A stretch of DNA of 64,000 nt from JAGQPD01 sp020426865 (GTDB taxonomy: Bacteria > Planctomycetota > Planctomycetia > Pirellulales > Pirellulaceae). The stretch lies in the NCBI GenBank assembly GCA_041399065.1, contig JAWKTN010000012.1, positions 182,728 through 246,727 of the forward strand. The letters are read 5' to 3'. The notes beneath the pieces are model-generated. The model had not been told where the DNA came from and made no database searches. It saw only the letters and a list, made by a program, of their open reading frames with translations. The translations under genes were made by a program, and so were the position numbers. Shown in pieces: positions 35,759 through 44,701 of this stretch; within the stretch, counting starts at the first letter, position 1; each line of letters starts with the position of its first letter.

Positions 35759-36092
35759 CGTCATTGCCTGGCGCGCGAAAGAGCGACCCGATACCGAGCC
35801 GATCACTATGGTTCGTCTGTGGCCGTCGATGGCGACACCATGCAATACCTCGAACCAACAAGTATTCGTGCCTCGACCGACATTTCCTCCTCCGCGACGG
35901 CAAGCAGCAGATAAACAGTTGAACCGTGGGCCCGCGACGCTGGCGCCGTACCCGGTAGTCTTTTTTCCCGCTAGCCGCTATCATTGTGCCAGCCTCCTAT
36001 CGCGATGTGATCGCCATACCGCAATCCAGCTACAAATTAACAGACCTTAATCTAACCCTAAACAAACCGTAAACCGATGAAGGGCCAATACC
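35759..36092. other. Intergenic stretch without recognised features
   Basis: About 330 bases separate the TPR-like gene from the redoxin gene. I see no repeat, RNA gene or supported small gene. The redoxin ribosome site (GAAGGG) lies at its 3' end. Confidence 0.4.
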
Positions 36093-36689
36093 GTGGTGAA
36101 GACTGCCAGCACCATGTTGCCGTTGGGCACGCAAGCTCCCGATTTTTCGCTCATCAACGTCGATGGTCGCGTCATTTCTCGTGACGATTTTAAGGACGCC
36201 AAAGCGCTCCTCGTGGTGTTCATGTGCAATCATTGTCCGTATGTCATCCATATTGCGCCAGAATTGTCCCGATTTGCTATGGAATATCAAAGCCGTGACG
36301 TCGCGATTGTCGGTATCAATGCCAACGACGTCGGCAAATACCCGCAAGATTCGCCCGAGAGAATGGTTCACGAGGCCGAAGAACGAGGCTACACGTTTCC
36401 GTACCTCTTCGATGAAACTCAGGAGGTTGCGCAGGCCTATCACGCAGCCTGCACCCCAGACTTTTTTCTTTTCGACAGCCGGCAGAGCTTGGTCTACCGC
36501 GGCCAATTCGACAGCAGTCGCCCCGGCTCTCAGACGCCGGTGACCGGCACCGACCTACGCGCGGCGCTGGATGCGGTGTTGGCCGGCCAGGCGGTTCCAG
36601 AACCCCAACGACCGAGTTTGGGTTGCAACATCAAATGGCGTGAGGGTACCGAACCTGCGTATTTCGATCCCCGCGGCGTCACCGGTTAG
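36093..36689 (+). CDS. Thioredoxin-fold redoxin (AhpC/TSA-like) protein
   Basis: The 198-residue cytoplasmic protein has the redoxin fold: PLGTQAPDFSLINVDGRVIS, the active-site CNHCPYV motif (Cys45 and Cys48), GINANDVGKYPQDSPERM, and AACTPDFFLFDSRQSLVYRG with the cis-proline. The CxxC-P arrangement is that of the TlpA/ResA-like thioredoxin family often annotated as AhpC/TSA. Starts at GTG 36093. The C-terminal RPSLGCNIKWREG block with a third Cys is typical of this subgroup. It probably reduces or isomerises disulfides or peroxides; partner unknown. Confidence 0.85.
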   Translation: MVKTASTMLPLGTQAPDFSLINVDGRVISRDDFKDAKALLVVFMCNHCPYVIHIAPELSRFAMEYQSRDVAIVGINANDVGKYPQDSPERMVHEAEERGYTFPYLFDETQEVAQAYHAACTPDFFLFDSRQSLVYRGQFDSSRPGSQTPVTGTDLRAALDAVLAGQAVPEPQRPSLGCNIKWREGTEPAYFDPRGVTG

Positions 36690-36728
36690 TGCGGTCCCGA
36701 GCCAGCTTCCCCTTTTTCGTGTAGCCCC

Positions 36729-39563
36729 ATGCAAAGTGACGAGGCAAACAGCGCGGCGTCTGAGCGCGAGGCATTGCTGGCGAGTCTGTTGGCTTCGGTC
36801 AACGACCTTGTCTGGTGCACGAACCTGGACGGTTCGGAGTTGCTGTATATCAACGAAGCTGCGGCAAAGATCTATGGCATTCCTCCCGGTGACGTTGCGA
36901 TGGCTCAGACCGCTTGGCTGGACGCGATTCATCCGGGCGATCGCGCTCGCGTCGAGAAAAATCTGTCGCAATTGCGGGAACGTGGAAAGATCCGGCAGGA
37001 CTACCGGATCATTCGCCCGGATGGCGAAGTTCGCTGGCTGCAAGATCGTATTCATATTATCTACGAAGACGGCAAGCCTGTTCGTGTGGGCGGGATTGCG
37101 ACCGACGTCACCGATCTCAAACGCACTGAGCTGTCAGCCCGCCAGACTTACGCGTTTCTCGATTCGATCGTCGAAAATATCCCGATCATGCTATTCCTCA
37201 AAGAACCAACGGATCTCCGTTATGTGCGAGTCAATCGAGCTGGAGAAGAAATGCTGGGGTACACGCGGGACGAAATGATCGGCGAAACCGCCGCCGATTT
37301 CTTGCCACCCGATGCGGCCGAACGTATTACCCAAACGGATCGTGCGGTTCTGGATACGCGCCAAATGATCGACGTGGAAGAGCGCGAAATCGATACGCCT
37401 CATCGCGGTACACGCACGTTTCACACTCGTAAGCTGCCGATCCTCGACGAGCAGGGCAATCTTCAGTTTTTGTTGGGAATCGCACAAGATATTACCGAAC
37501 GCAAACTGGCACAAGAGGCGCTTCAAGAGGCCAAGGAGGTCGCCGAAGCGGCCAATCGGGCCAAGAGCGGTTTCTTGGCGAACATGAGCCACGAGATTCG
37601 CACACCGCTGAACGGGATTATTGGCATCACGGAGTTGCTACTTGAGAGCGATTTGACGGCGCAACAACGAGACTATCTGACGATGGTCCGTGAATCGGGT
37701 GACGCGCTCTTGCAGTTGATCAATGACATACTCGACTTTTCCAAAATCGAGGCAGGTCATCTTCGGCTGGTCAACGCGCCGTTCCTGATTAAAGATCGCA
37801 TCAGCGACTTGATGCGATCGCTTTCGATTCGTGCCCATGGCAAAGGCCTCGAATTGATCCTCCGCATTGATTCGGCGGTTCCCGCGGTCGTTGTTGGCGA
37901 TATTGTTCGTCTACGCCAAGTACTGGTCAATTTGATCGGCAATGCGATCAAATTCACCGACGAGGGGGAAGTGGAATTACTGCTTCGCTGCAGGCAAGAA
38001 TCAAATCGCGTCTTCCTTGAGTTTACAGTCCGCGACACGGGAGTTGGAATTGCCGAGGCGGACCAGCCGACAGTGTTCGAGGAATTTGAGCAGGCACATG
38101 AAACGGCAAATCGTCGCTATGGCGGGACCGGACTCGGGTTGGCTATCTGCAAACGGCTCGTGGAACTCATGGGTGGCAGGATTTGGATCGAAAGCACACC
38201 TGGTCGGGGGACCTCGTTCCATTTCACCTCGATTGCTGAATTGGTCACCGAAGAATCGCCGCTGCTGGCTGCTCCCCCCTATCGGCTTGAGCAGAGACAT
38301 ATACTTGTCGTTGAAGACAGTGTCGTTCATCGTGACGCCATCGAGGCCTTGCTATCTCATGCCGGCGCAAGTGTCGTGCCAGCGGGAAATGTTGCCCAAG
38401 CCCTCCATCAACTCCGCGAAATGCCCAATGAACATGCCCTTCCGGACGCAATTGTGGTCGACGCGTATCTTCCGGACGGCGACGCACATACCCTCGCCAA
38501 TTCATTGCATGATGACCCCGAATTGGCCGCCATCCCGGTCATCGTTCTGACCACGGCCGCTTGGCGAGGCGATGCGGAACAATCCGCCGGCATCGTAGCG
38601 CATGTCCTGAAACCGGTCAAGGAATCCGAGTTACTTGAAACCATTGCACGTGCCGTTGGCATCGTTCCGTCAGCAGAGCTATCACTGCCAGGCCCGGCGG
38701 AGCCCAGCGCCGGTCAATCGCTCCGTATTCTGCTCGCCGAAGATAACCCAGTCAATCAAACCTTGGCATTGGGGATCCTCGCCAAAGACAATCACCGTGT
38801 TACAGTTGCCAGTACCGGCCCACAGGCGTTGGCACAACTCGAGCAGCAAGAATTCGACGTCGTGTTGATGGACGTCCAAATGCCCGAGTTGAACGGAATC
38901 GAGACGACTCGCCGAATTCGCGAAAACGAACAGACGCGGGGAAAACGCCGCGTCCCCATCGTCGCAATGACCGCCTACGCCCTGGAAGACGACCGCCAGC
39001 GGTGCTTAGATGCAGGGATGGATGACTATCTCTCCAAACCAATTCGCGGTGAACAGCTTCGGCAGCTGTTGGTGGAAGTTACTTCCCCCGCCACGGATGA
39101 CAAGAAGGCATCGCACCGCTCACGTGTTCCGGCAAATCAATCAGAACAGATTCCCGACGCTAACGAGATCGATCGCCCTATGCCGGCCGAACGACGAGAC
39201 GCTCGTTCACTCGCCCCGACTTCCAACTCACAATCCGAATCCTTTGATTGGTCTCACGCGTTGCGAACAGTTCGCCACAACGAGCAATTGCTACGGGACG
39301 TTCTTCATGTGTTCCTCGAAGACACACCGCGTCTAATGCGTGAGCTTCAATCTGCCATTGCAGAACGTGTACCACAACGTGTTCGCTTACACGCCCATTC
39401 GTTAAAAGGTGCCCTCCTTTTTCTTGGTCCTAGCACGTGTCAATCGCTTGCAAAAGAACTTGAAATGCGTGCGACGGACGATGATCTATCGACGGCCGAC
39501 GAATTGTATGAGACACTTCAGCGGGAAATGAAGGCTCTTACACTTCGGATCTCGCGCCAGTGA
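36729..39563 (+). CDS. Hybrid sensor histidine kinase (PAS-PAS-HisKA-HATPase-REC-REC-Hpt)
   Basis: The 944-residue protein has no membrane segment and is a cytoplasmic phosphorelay kinase. Domains in order: PAS/PAC at about 15-135, PAS/PAC at about 140-260, HisKA with H288 (NMSHEIRTPLNG), HATPase with NLIGNAIKF, DTGVGIAE and GGTGLGLAIC, a receiver with D578 (VVDAYLPDGD), a second receiver with D715 (VLMDVQMPELNG) and a C-terminal Hpt domain with H890 (HAHSLKGALLF). All catalytic residues are present. The first receiver has less typical flanks. No response regulator gene lies beside it. Immediately downstream is the 190-bp tandem array. Confidence 0.93.
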   Translation: MQSDEANSAASEREALLASLLASVNDLVWCTNLDGSELLYINEAAAKIYGIPPGDVAMAQTAWLDAIHPGDRARVEKNLSQLRERGKIRQDYRIIRPDGEVRWLQDRIHIIYEDGKPVRVGGIATDVTDLKRTELSARQTYAFLDSIVENIPIMLFLKEPTDLRYVRVNRAGEEMLGYTRDEMIGETAADFLPPDAAERITQTDRAVLDTRQMIDVEEREIDTPHRGTRTFHTRKLPILDEQGNLQFLLGIAQDITERKLAQEALQEAKEVAEAANRAKSGFLANMSHEIRTPLNGIIGITELLLESDLTAQQRDYLTMVRESGDALLQLINDILDFSKIEAGHLRLVNAPFLIKDRISDLMRSLSIRAHGKGLELILRIDSAVPAVVVGDIVRLRQVLVNLIGNAIKFTDEGEVELLLRCRQESNRVFLEFTVRDTGVGIAEADQPTVFEEFEQAHETANRRYGGTGLGLAICKRLVELMGGRIWIESTPGRGTSFHFTSIAELVTEESPLLAAPPYRLEQRHILVVEDSVVHRDAIEALLSHAGASVVPAGNVAQALHQLREMPNEHALPDAIVVDAYLPDGDAHTLANSLHDDPELAAIPVIVLTTAAWRGDAEQSAGIVAHVLKPVKESELLETIARAVGIVPSAELSLPGPAEPSAGQSLRILLAEDNPVNQTLALGILAKDNHRVTVASTGPQALAQLEQQEFDVVLMDVQMPELNGIETTRRIRENEQTRGKRRVPIVAMTAYALEDDRQRCLDAGMDDYLSKPIRGEQLRQLLVEVTSPATDDKKASHRSRVPANQSEQIPDANEIDRPMPAERRDARSLAPTSNSQSESFDWSHALRTVRHNEQLLRDVLHVFLEDTPRLMRELQSAIAERVPQRVRLHAHSLKGALLFLGPSTCQSLAKELEMRATDDDLSTADELYETLQREMKALTLRISRQ

Positions 39564-39639
39564 TCGATTCCGTAGAAGCGGCCGGGCGCAAGCCCTCCGG
39601 TATCACAAGTGGCTGTCACTACGACAAATGGTCGCGCAC

Positions 39640-41565
39640 GGGGGCAGGATGATCTTGGGTTGACGACGGCGGTCCGGTGCGATTGCGGGGCCAGTGGCAA
39701 AGTCGCGGTTAACGTGCACGCCCATTTCACGACGATCTGGCCATCCGCGATCACGTGTGCAAGAAAAAGACATCGTCCTGCCCCTCATCATCCTGCCATC
39801 TCTCCGGCGGTAAATAGGCAGTATGATGAGGGGCAGGATGATCTTGGGTTGACGACGGCGGTCCGGTGCGATTGCGGGGCACTGGCAAAGTCGCGGTTAA
39901 CGTGCACGCCCATTTCACGACGATCTGGCCATCCACGATCACGTGTGCAAGAAAAAGACATCGTCCTGCCCCTCATCATCCTGCCATCCTTCCGGTGCCG
40001 GTAAATAGGCAGGACGATCGGGGCAGGATGATCTTGGGTTGACGACGGCGGTCCGGTGCGATTGCGGGGCCACTGGCAAAGTCACGGTTAACGCACGCCC
40101 ATTTCACGACGATCTAGCCATCCACAATCACGTGTGCAAGAAAAAGACATCGTCCTGCCCCTCATCATCCTGCCATCCTTCCGGTGCCGGTAAATAGGCA
40201 GGACGATCGGGGGCAGGATGATCTTGGGTTGACGACGGCGGTCCGGTGCGATTGCGGGGCCACTGGCAAAGTCACGGTTAACGTGCACGCCCATTTCACG
40301 ACGATCTGGCCATCCACGATCACGTGTGCAAGAAAAAGACATCGTCCTGCCCCTCATCATCCTGCCATCTCTCCGACGCCGGTAAATAGGCAGGACGATC
40401 GGGGGCAGGATGATCTTGGGTTGACGACGGCGGTCCGGTGCGATTGCGGGGCCACTGGCAAAGTCGCGGTCAACGTGCATGCCCATTTCACGACGATCTG
40501 GCCATCCACGATCACGTGTGCAAGAAAAAGACATCGTCCTGCCCCTCATCATCCTGCCATCTCTCCGACGCCGGTAAATAGGCAGGACGATCGGGGGCAG
40601 GATGATCTTGGGTTGACGACGGCGGTCTGGTGCGATTGCGGGGCCACTGGCAAAGTCGCGGTCAACGTGCATGCCCATTTCACGACGATCTGGCCATCCA
40701 CGATCACGTGTGCAAGAAAAAGACATCGTCCTGCCCCTCATCATCCTGCCATCTCTCCGCCGGTAAATAGGCAGGATGATGAGGGGCAGGATGATCCTGG
40801 GTTGACGACGGCGGTCCGGTGCGATTGCGGGGCCACTGGCAAAGTCGCGGTCAACGTGCATGCCCATTTCACGACGATCTGGCCATCCACGATCACGTGT
40901 GCAAGAAAAAGACATCATCCTGCCCCTCATCATCCTGCCATCTCTCCGGTGCCGGTAAATAGGCAGGACGATCGGGGGCAGGATGATCTTGGGTTGACGA
41001 CGGCGGTCCGGTGCGATTGCGGGGCCACTGGCAAAGTCGCGGTCAACGTGCATGCCCATTTCACGACGATCTGGCCATCCACGATCACGTGTGCAAGAAA
41101 AAGACATCGTCCTGCCCCTCATCATCCTGCCATCTCTCCGCGCGGTAAATAGGCAGGATGATGAGGGGCAGGATGATCCTGGGTTGACGACGGCGGTCCG
41201 GTGCGATTGCGGGGCCACTGGCAAAGTCGCGGTCAACGTGCATGCCCATTTCACGACGATCTGGCCATCCACGATCACGTGTGCAAGAAAAAGACATCAT
41301 CCTGCCCCTCATCATCCTGCCATCTCTCCGGTGCCGGTAAATAGGCAGGACGATCGGGGGCAGGATGATCTTGGGTTGACGACGGCGGTCCGGTGCGATT
41401 GCGGGGCCACTGGCAAAGTCGCGGTTAACGTCCACGCCCATTTCACGACGATCTGGCCATCCACGATCACGTGTGCAAGAAAAAGACATCATCCTGCCCC
41501 TCATCATCCTGCCATCTCTCCGGTGCCGGTAAATAGGCAGGACGATCGGGGGCAGGATGATCTTA
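39640..41565. repeat. Tandem array: ten 189-192 bp units with terminal hairpins
   Basis: The motif GATCTTGGGTTGACGACGG (or GATCCTGGG) begins units at 39651, 39840, 40030, 40220, 40412, 40604, 40793, 40985, 41175 and 41367, and a truncated unit begins at 41559. Periods are 189, 190, 190, 192, 192, 189, 192, 190, 192 and 192. Within a unit the core is nearly identical between copies; variation is in the loop region near GGTAAATAGG. Each unit ends in an inverted repeat: ATCGTCCTGCCCC, TCATCATCCTGCC, a loop of about 20 nt, then GGCAGGACGAT or GGCAGGATGAT, GGGGCAGGATGAT. Open frames on both strands are not conserved between units because the period is not a multiple of three. Confidence 0.95.
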
Positions 41566-41746
41566 GGCCGACGACGGCGAGCAGACACAATTGCGGGGGC
41601 ATGGCCTTGTTTCGTGCAACCCCGATTGCTCCATCGTATCCGTCCGCCTCGGCGTTCTTACCCGATTTTGCCATCACGGGTCCTAGTGGCTGCGCTCGGG
41701 ACACGGCTGGAGTTATGTGGCGCGCTGCCGCGCTCACGTCGCTCGC
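41566..41746. other. Flank of the array, no gene recognised
   Basis: After the truncated last unit the repeat sequence ends within a few dozen bases. The remaining stretch up to the minus-strand glycosyltransferase stop codon shows no gene or repeat that I can support. Confidence 0.4.
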
Positions 41747-44563
41747 TCAGAGCATTTGTTCCAGACATTGGGCAAAATCCATGACGTCGGCATCGTTCTC
41801 GTAAAGACAATCCGCGTGTTGCAGGATTTGTTGCCGCAAGGCTTCTCGGAATTCAGGATGACAGCCGATTGCGGTAGCCTGGTCAACGTATTGACGAGTG
41901 GAGTAAGCAACCAAGGCTTCCACTCCATCGCGCGGGAGTCCCATGCGTTGATAAAGTGCGAAGGTGATGCGGCTGCGGAGGTATGGACCTGGTAGCGTCA
42001 CGATCGGCGTTCCCAGCGCGAATGCCTCGTAGCTTGTGTTGCCGCCGCCGAAATGCAGTGGGTCAAGCATCACATCCGCGGCGGCGAGAAGATGTAGAAA
42101 ACGCGGATTTTCCATCGCCGGCAGGAACCGGATCCGGTCCACGGCATCCGGCATTGTTTGCGCGAATCGGGCCTGCAGCATTCTTGTCCAATTGCTTGTT
42201 CGACCCTCGATCAACACAATATCGCCCAACGGGTCAGCGCGCAGAATCCCGGCCAGCACAGGATCGAATTCGGGATGGAACTTGAAAAGTGTCTGCGGGC
42301 ACAAATAGAGATGACGGGATGGTTCGAGCCCCCACTCCCGTCGCGATGCAGTTTCCTGCTCCAGGATGGGGCGATGATAGTAGGTCGCCATGGACGCAGG
42401 TCGCAGCAGTCGTTCCGTATAGTGCCCGTCCGCTTCCGGCAATTCCAACAATTGGCTGGAAACAAAATAGTCCATTGTGCGACTGCCGGTTGTCACGGGA
42501 TGCCCCCATGTGACCGCCTGTACGGGGGCCATACGGGAAAAAGCCAGCGTATAAGTGAGTGCATCCATACCGACATCCGTGAAGAAGAGAATGTCAACTT
42601 CCTGTCGAGCGATCAGTTCGCGAGCTGCCGCGACATCGCGTGGCACCAAGACGAACTGATCCGCCGCTTGCGCGAATCGCCTGGCCATCTCATCGTGATG
42701 TTGACCGACGGAGAGAACAACGATCTCAAATCGATCCCGCGGCAGCCTTTCGACTCGACCGAGATTGAGCCGCCCAATCGTGTGGTCACGAAAATACGCC
42801 GAAAGGAACCCAATTCGTATCTTCCCTCCTCCGGTTGTCACTTTTCGACGAGGCTTCGACAAATCTCCGCCGCGGTAGATCCGTCCCAGATTCTTATGCA
42901 GCAGGCAATCATTGTACCCTTGGTATGCCGCAAAGAAATTTGTCGGCACGAGGGTTTTTGACGTATCGATCCTAAGCCCGTTGTCGGCCAGTCGTTTGAT
43001 TTCGCCTTCAAGGTGAGTCCGCCGATCTCGCAAATCATCGACGGACGTGTAGATCGTTGGCAAGGCCGTGGCGATGAGGATATGATTGACATCCAGTGGG
43101 TTAATCTCCTGCGCCTGTTTCAGCCGTTCGATCCCCAGATCCGTATGTCCCAGTGCTACTAACACGTATCCCAAGTTTTGCAGCGCCGGGTAGAATGTCG
43201 GCTCAACACTTACCGCTTGTGCATACCTTTGCAGTGCCAACTCCTGTTGGCCAGCGTCCTGCAACGCATTCCCCAAATGATTGAGAATCTCGCCGGAGAC
43301 GGGATTCTGTGCCGAGGCTTGATCCAGCAGCTGGATTGCCTCTTGGATACGCCGTTCCCGATGCAGGACCAATGCCCGTGCAACCAGTTGCGATGTCGAA
43401 TCGGCGGGCGATACATTGCGGGGGGCGGCGACATCCGGCATCGCGGGCCGTTGCCCGTCTGAATGCGTCAGGCTTGTCACTTTGTCCGGCGGCGGTACGA
43501 TCCAAATATCCTGATCGCCATCGATATCGCGATGCGGGCCACAAATCGCTGCGCACCGAGTTTCTGGAAGGACCTGCACGTCGAAAATCTCTTCGACGCC
43601 GCTTTCAAATTCTAGTGTGGCAATCGTCTGGCCGTTGTTCATGTCGACCACGCCGACACCACATTTCAATTCACTGCGATGTTCGGCGATTGGGACACCG
43701 CCGAAGACAGCCGTCTCGCGAATACGCGATAACCCAACAAAAGCAATTTGTCGATGTAGCGCCAAACCGCGCGTGTAACCTGGCATCGCACTGACAGTTT
43801 GACGTTGTCCGTCGTGGATATCGACCAATTCCAACGTACCCATGCCCGAATTGAGAACCCACAGAGCTCCGGCATGCCACCGGGGTGAATGTGGCATGGA
43901 AAGTCCTCGCGAAAGAATACGCTCCTTCGCGATATCGATCACACATCCGGTCTGACCTTTGTTCTCGCGCCAACCGGCTGCCCGATCTGATTCGGCCATT
44001 ACCGTCACGAATGCGGGCTGGCCATCGCGCATTGCCAGACCGTTGAGGTGGCAGCGGTCTTCGGCCACCAAGGCGGATACGAATCCCGGGCGCCATCTCG
44101 GCACAAAGCTAAACTCCGGGTGGAGTGTGCACAGGCAAGAGAAAAGGGTATTGACAACCCACAGCTCGCCACGGTTATCCCAAGCGATTTCATGGCAATG
44201 GATGCCGCCGGTAATCATCGCTGACCGAGCGAGATAACAGCGATCGAATTGGCCCTCGGGAGTCAGCGTCGGGGCGATCGAGCGATTTCCTTCATGCAGC
44301 CAGATGCGGCCTTTGGATCCAACCGCCAACCGTCGTGGGCTGGCAGCAATCCCCATTGCTTGATCATATCCGTGAAAAGAAAACGTCAACCGCTCATCGG
44401 CGACGCCGATGGCGATCAGTTTACCGGCCTGGTAGGTGCTGACCAGTAACGCGCATTGGGCTTGTTGCAAGATACTGGCGAAATTAGGCGTATGCCGGTA
44501 ACGCACCTCGCGCAACGACTCCGTCTGGCGATCGGACGGTGACGTTTGATCTTCACGAGCCAT
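41747..44563 (-). CDS. TIGR03032-TPR-OGT (SPINDLY-like) fusion protein
   Basis: The 938-residue protein has three parts. Residues about 20-370 match the TIGR03032 family: NFASILQQAQCALLVSTYQA, GIHCHEIAWDNRGELWVVNT and HSPRWHAGALWVLNSGMGTL. Residues about 395-510 are TPR units: QEAIQLLDQASAQNPVSGEI, LGNALQDAGQQELALQRYAQ, LGYVLVALGHTDLGIERLKQ. From about 590 on is a glycosyltransferase family 41 (O-GlcNAc transferase/SPINDLY) region with IGFLSAYFRDHTIGRLN, LFFTDVGMDALTYTLAFSRM, the QAVTWGHPVTTGSRTMDY motif and HFGGGNTSYEAFALGTPIVT. Family 41 enzymes glycosylate Ser/Thr in proteins with a nucleotide-sugar donor; the substrate here is unknown. Divergent from the ABC-F gene. Confidence 0.85.
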   Translation of the reverse strand: MAREDQTSPSDRQTESLREVRYRHTPNFASILQQAQCALLVSTYQAGKLIAIGVADERLTFSFHGYDQAMGIAASPRRLAVGSKGRIWLHEGNRSIAPTLTPEGQFDRCYLARSAMITGGIHCHEIAWDNRGELWVVNTLFSCLCTLHPEFSFVPRWRPGFVSALVAEDRCHLNGLAMRDGQPAFVTVMAESDRAAGWRENKGQTGCVIDIAKERILSRGLSMPHSPRWHAGALWVLNSGMGTLELVDIHDGQRQTVSAMPGYTRGLALHRQIAFVGLSRIRETAVFGGVPIAEHRSELKCGVGVVDMNNGQTIATLEFESGVEEIFDVQVLPETRCAAICGPHRDIDGDQDIWIVPPPDKVTSLTHSDGQRPAMPDVAAPRNVSPADSTSQLVARALVLHRERRIQEAIQLLDQASAQNPVSGEILNHLGNALQDAGQQELALQRYAQAVSVEPTFYPALQNLGYVLVALGHTDLGIERLKQAQEINPLDVNHILIATALPTIYTSVDDLRDRRTHLEGEIKRLADNGLRIDTSKTLVPTNFFAAYQGYNDCLLHKNLGRIYRGGDLSKPRRKVTTGGGKIRIGFLSAYFRDHTIGRLNLGRVERLPRDRFEIVVLSVGQHHDEMARRFAQAADQFVLVPRDVAAARELIARQEVDILFFTDVGMDALTYTLAFSRMAPVQAVTWGHPVTTGSRTMDYFVSSQLLELPEADGHYTERLLRPASMATYYHRPILEQETASRREWGLEPSRHLYLCPQTLFKFHPEFDPVLAGILRADPLGDIVLIEGRTSNWTRMLQARFAQTMPDAVDRIRFLPAMENPRFLHLLAAADVMLDPLHFGGGNTSYEAFALGTPIVTLPGPYLRSRITFALYQRMGLPRDGVEALVAYSTRQYVDQATAIGCHPEFREALRQQILQHADCLYENDADVMDFAQCLEQML

Positions 44564-44701
44564 TGTTCATCTCGTTCTCACGGGAAGTCTGCCGCATCAC
44601 TGAATCCTATTGTATTCGGAAAACGTGATGGGTGTTTTGTGCGAGCCATTGCGGTGAAGGTTGCACTTTACAGTCGCAAAGGGGCCCGCGACAATACGGG
44701 G

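Noticed and set aside
40088..41278. Long open frames on both strands of the tandem array (396 codons minus, 322 codons plus)
   Set aside because: They are a by-product of repeated GC-rich units; period lengths are not all multiples of three, so the frame changes along the array and the products have no domain texture.
39640..41565. CRISPR array
   Set aside because: Units are about 190 bp with no unique spacers between short repeats, and no cas genes are present.
42158..42961. 267-codon frame antisense to the OGT-fusion gene
   Set aside because: It lies wholly inside a well-supported gene and has no domain features.
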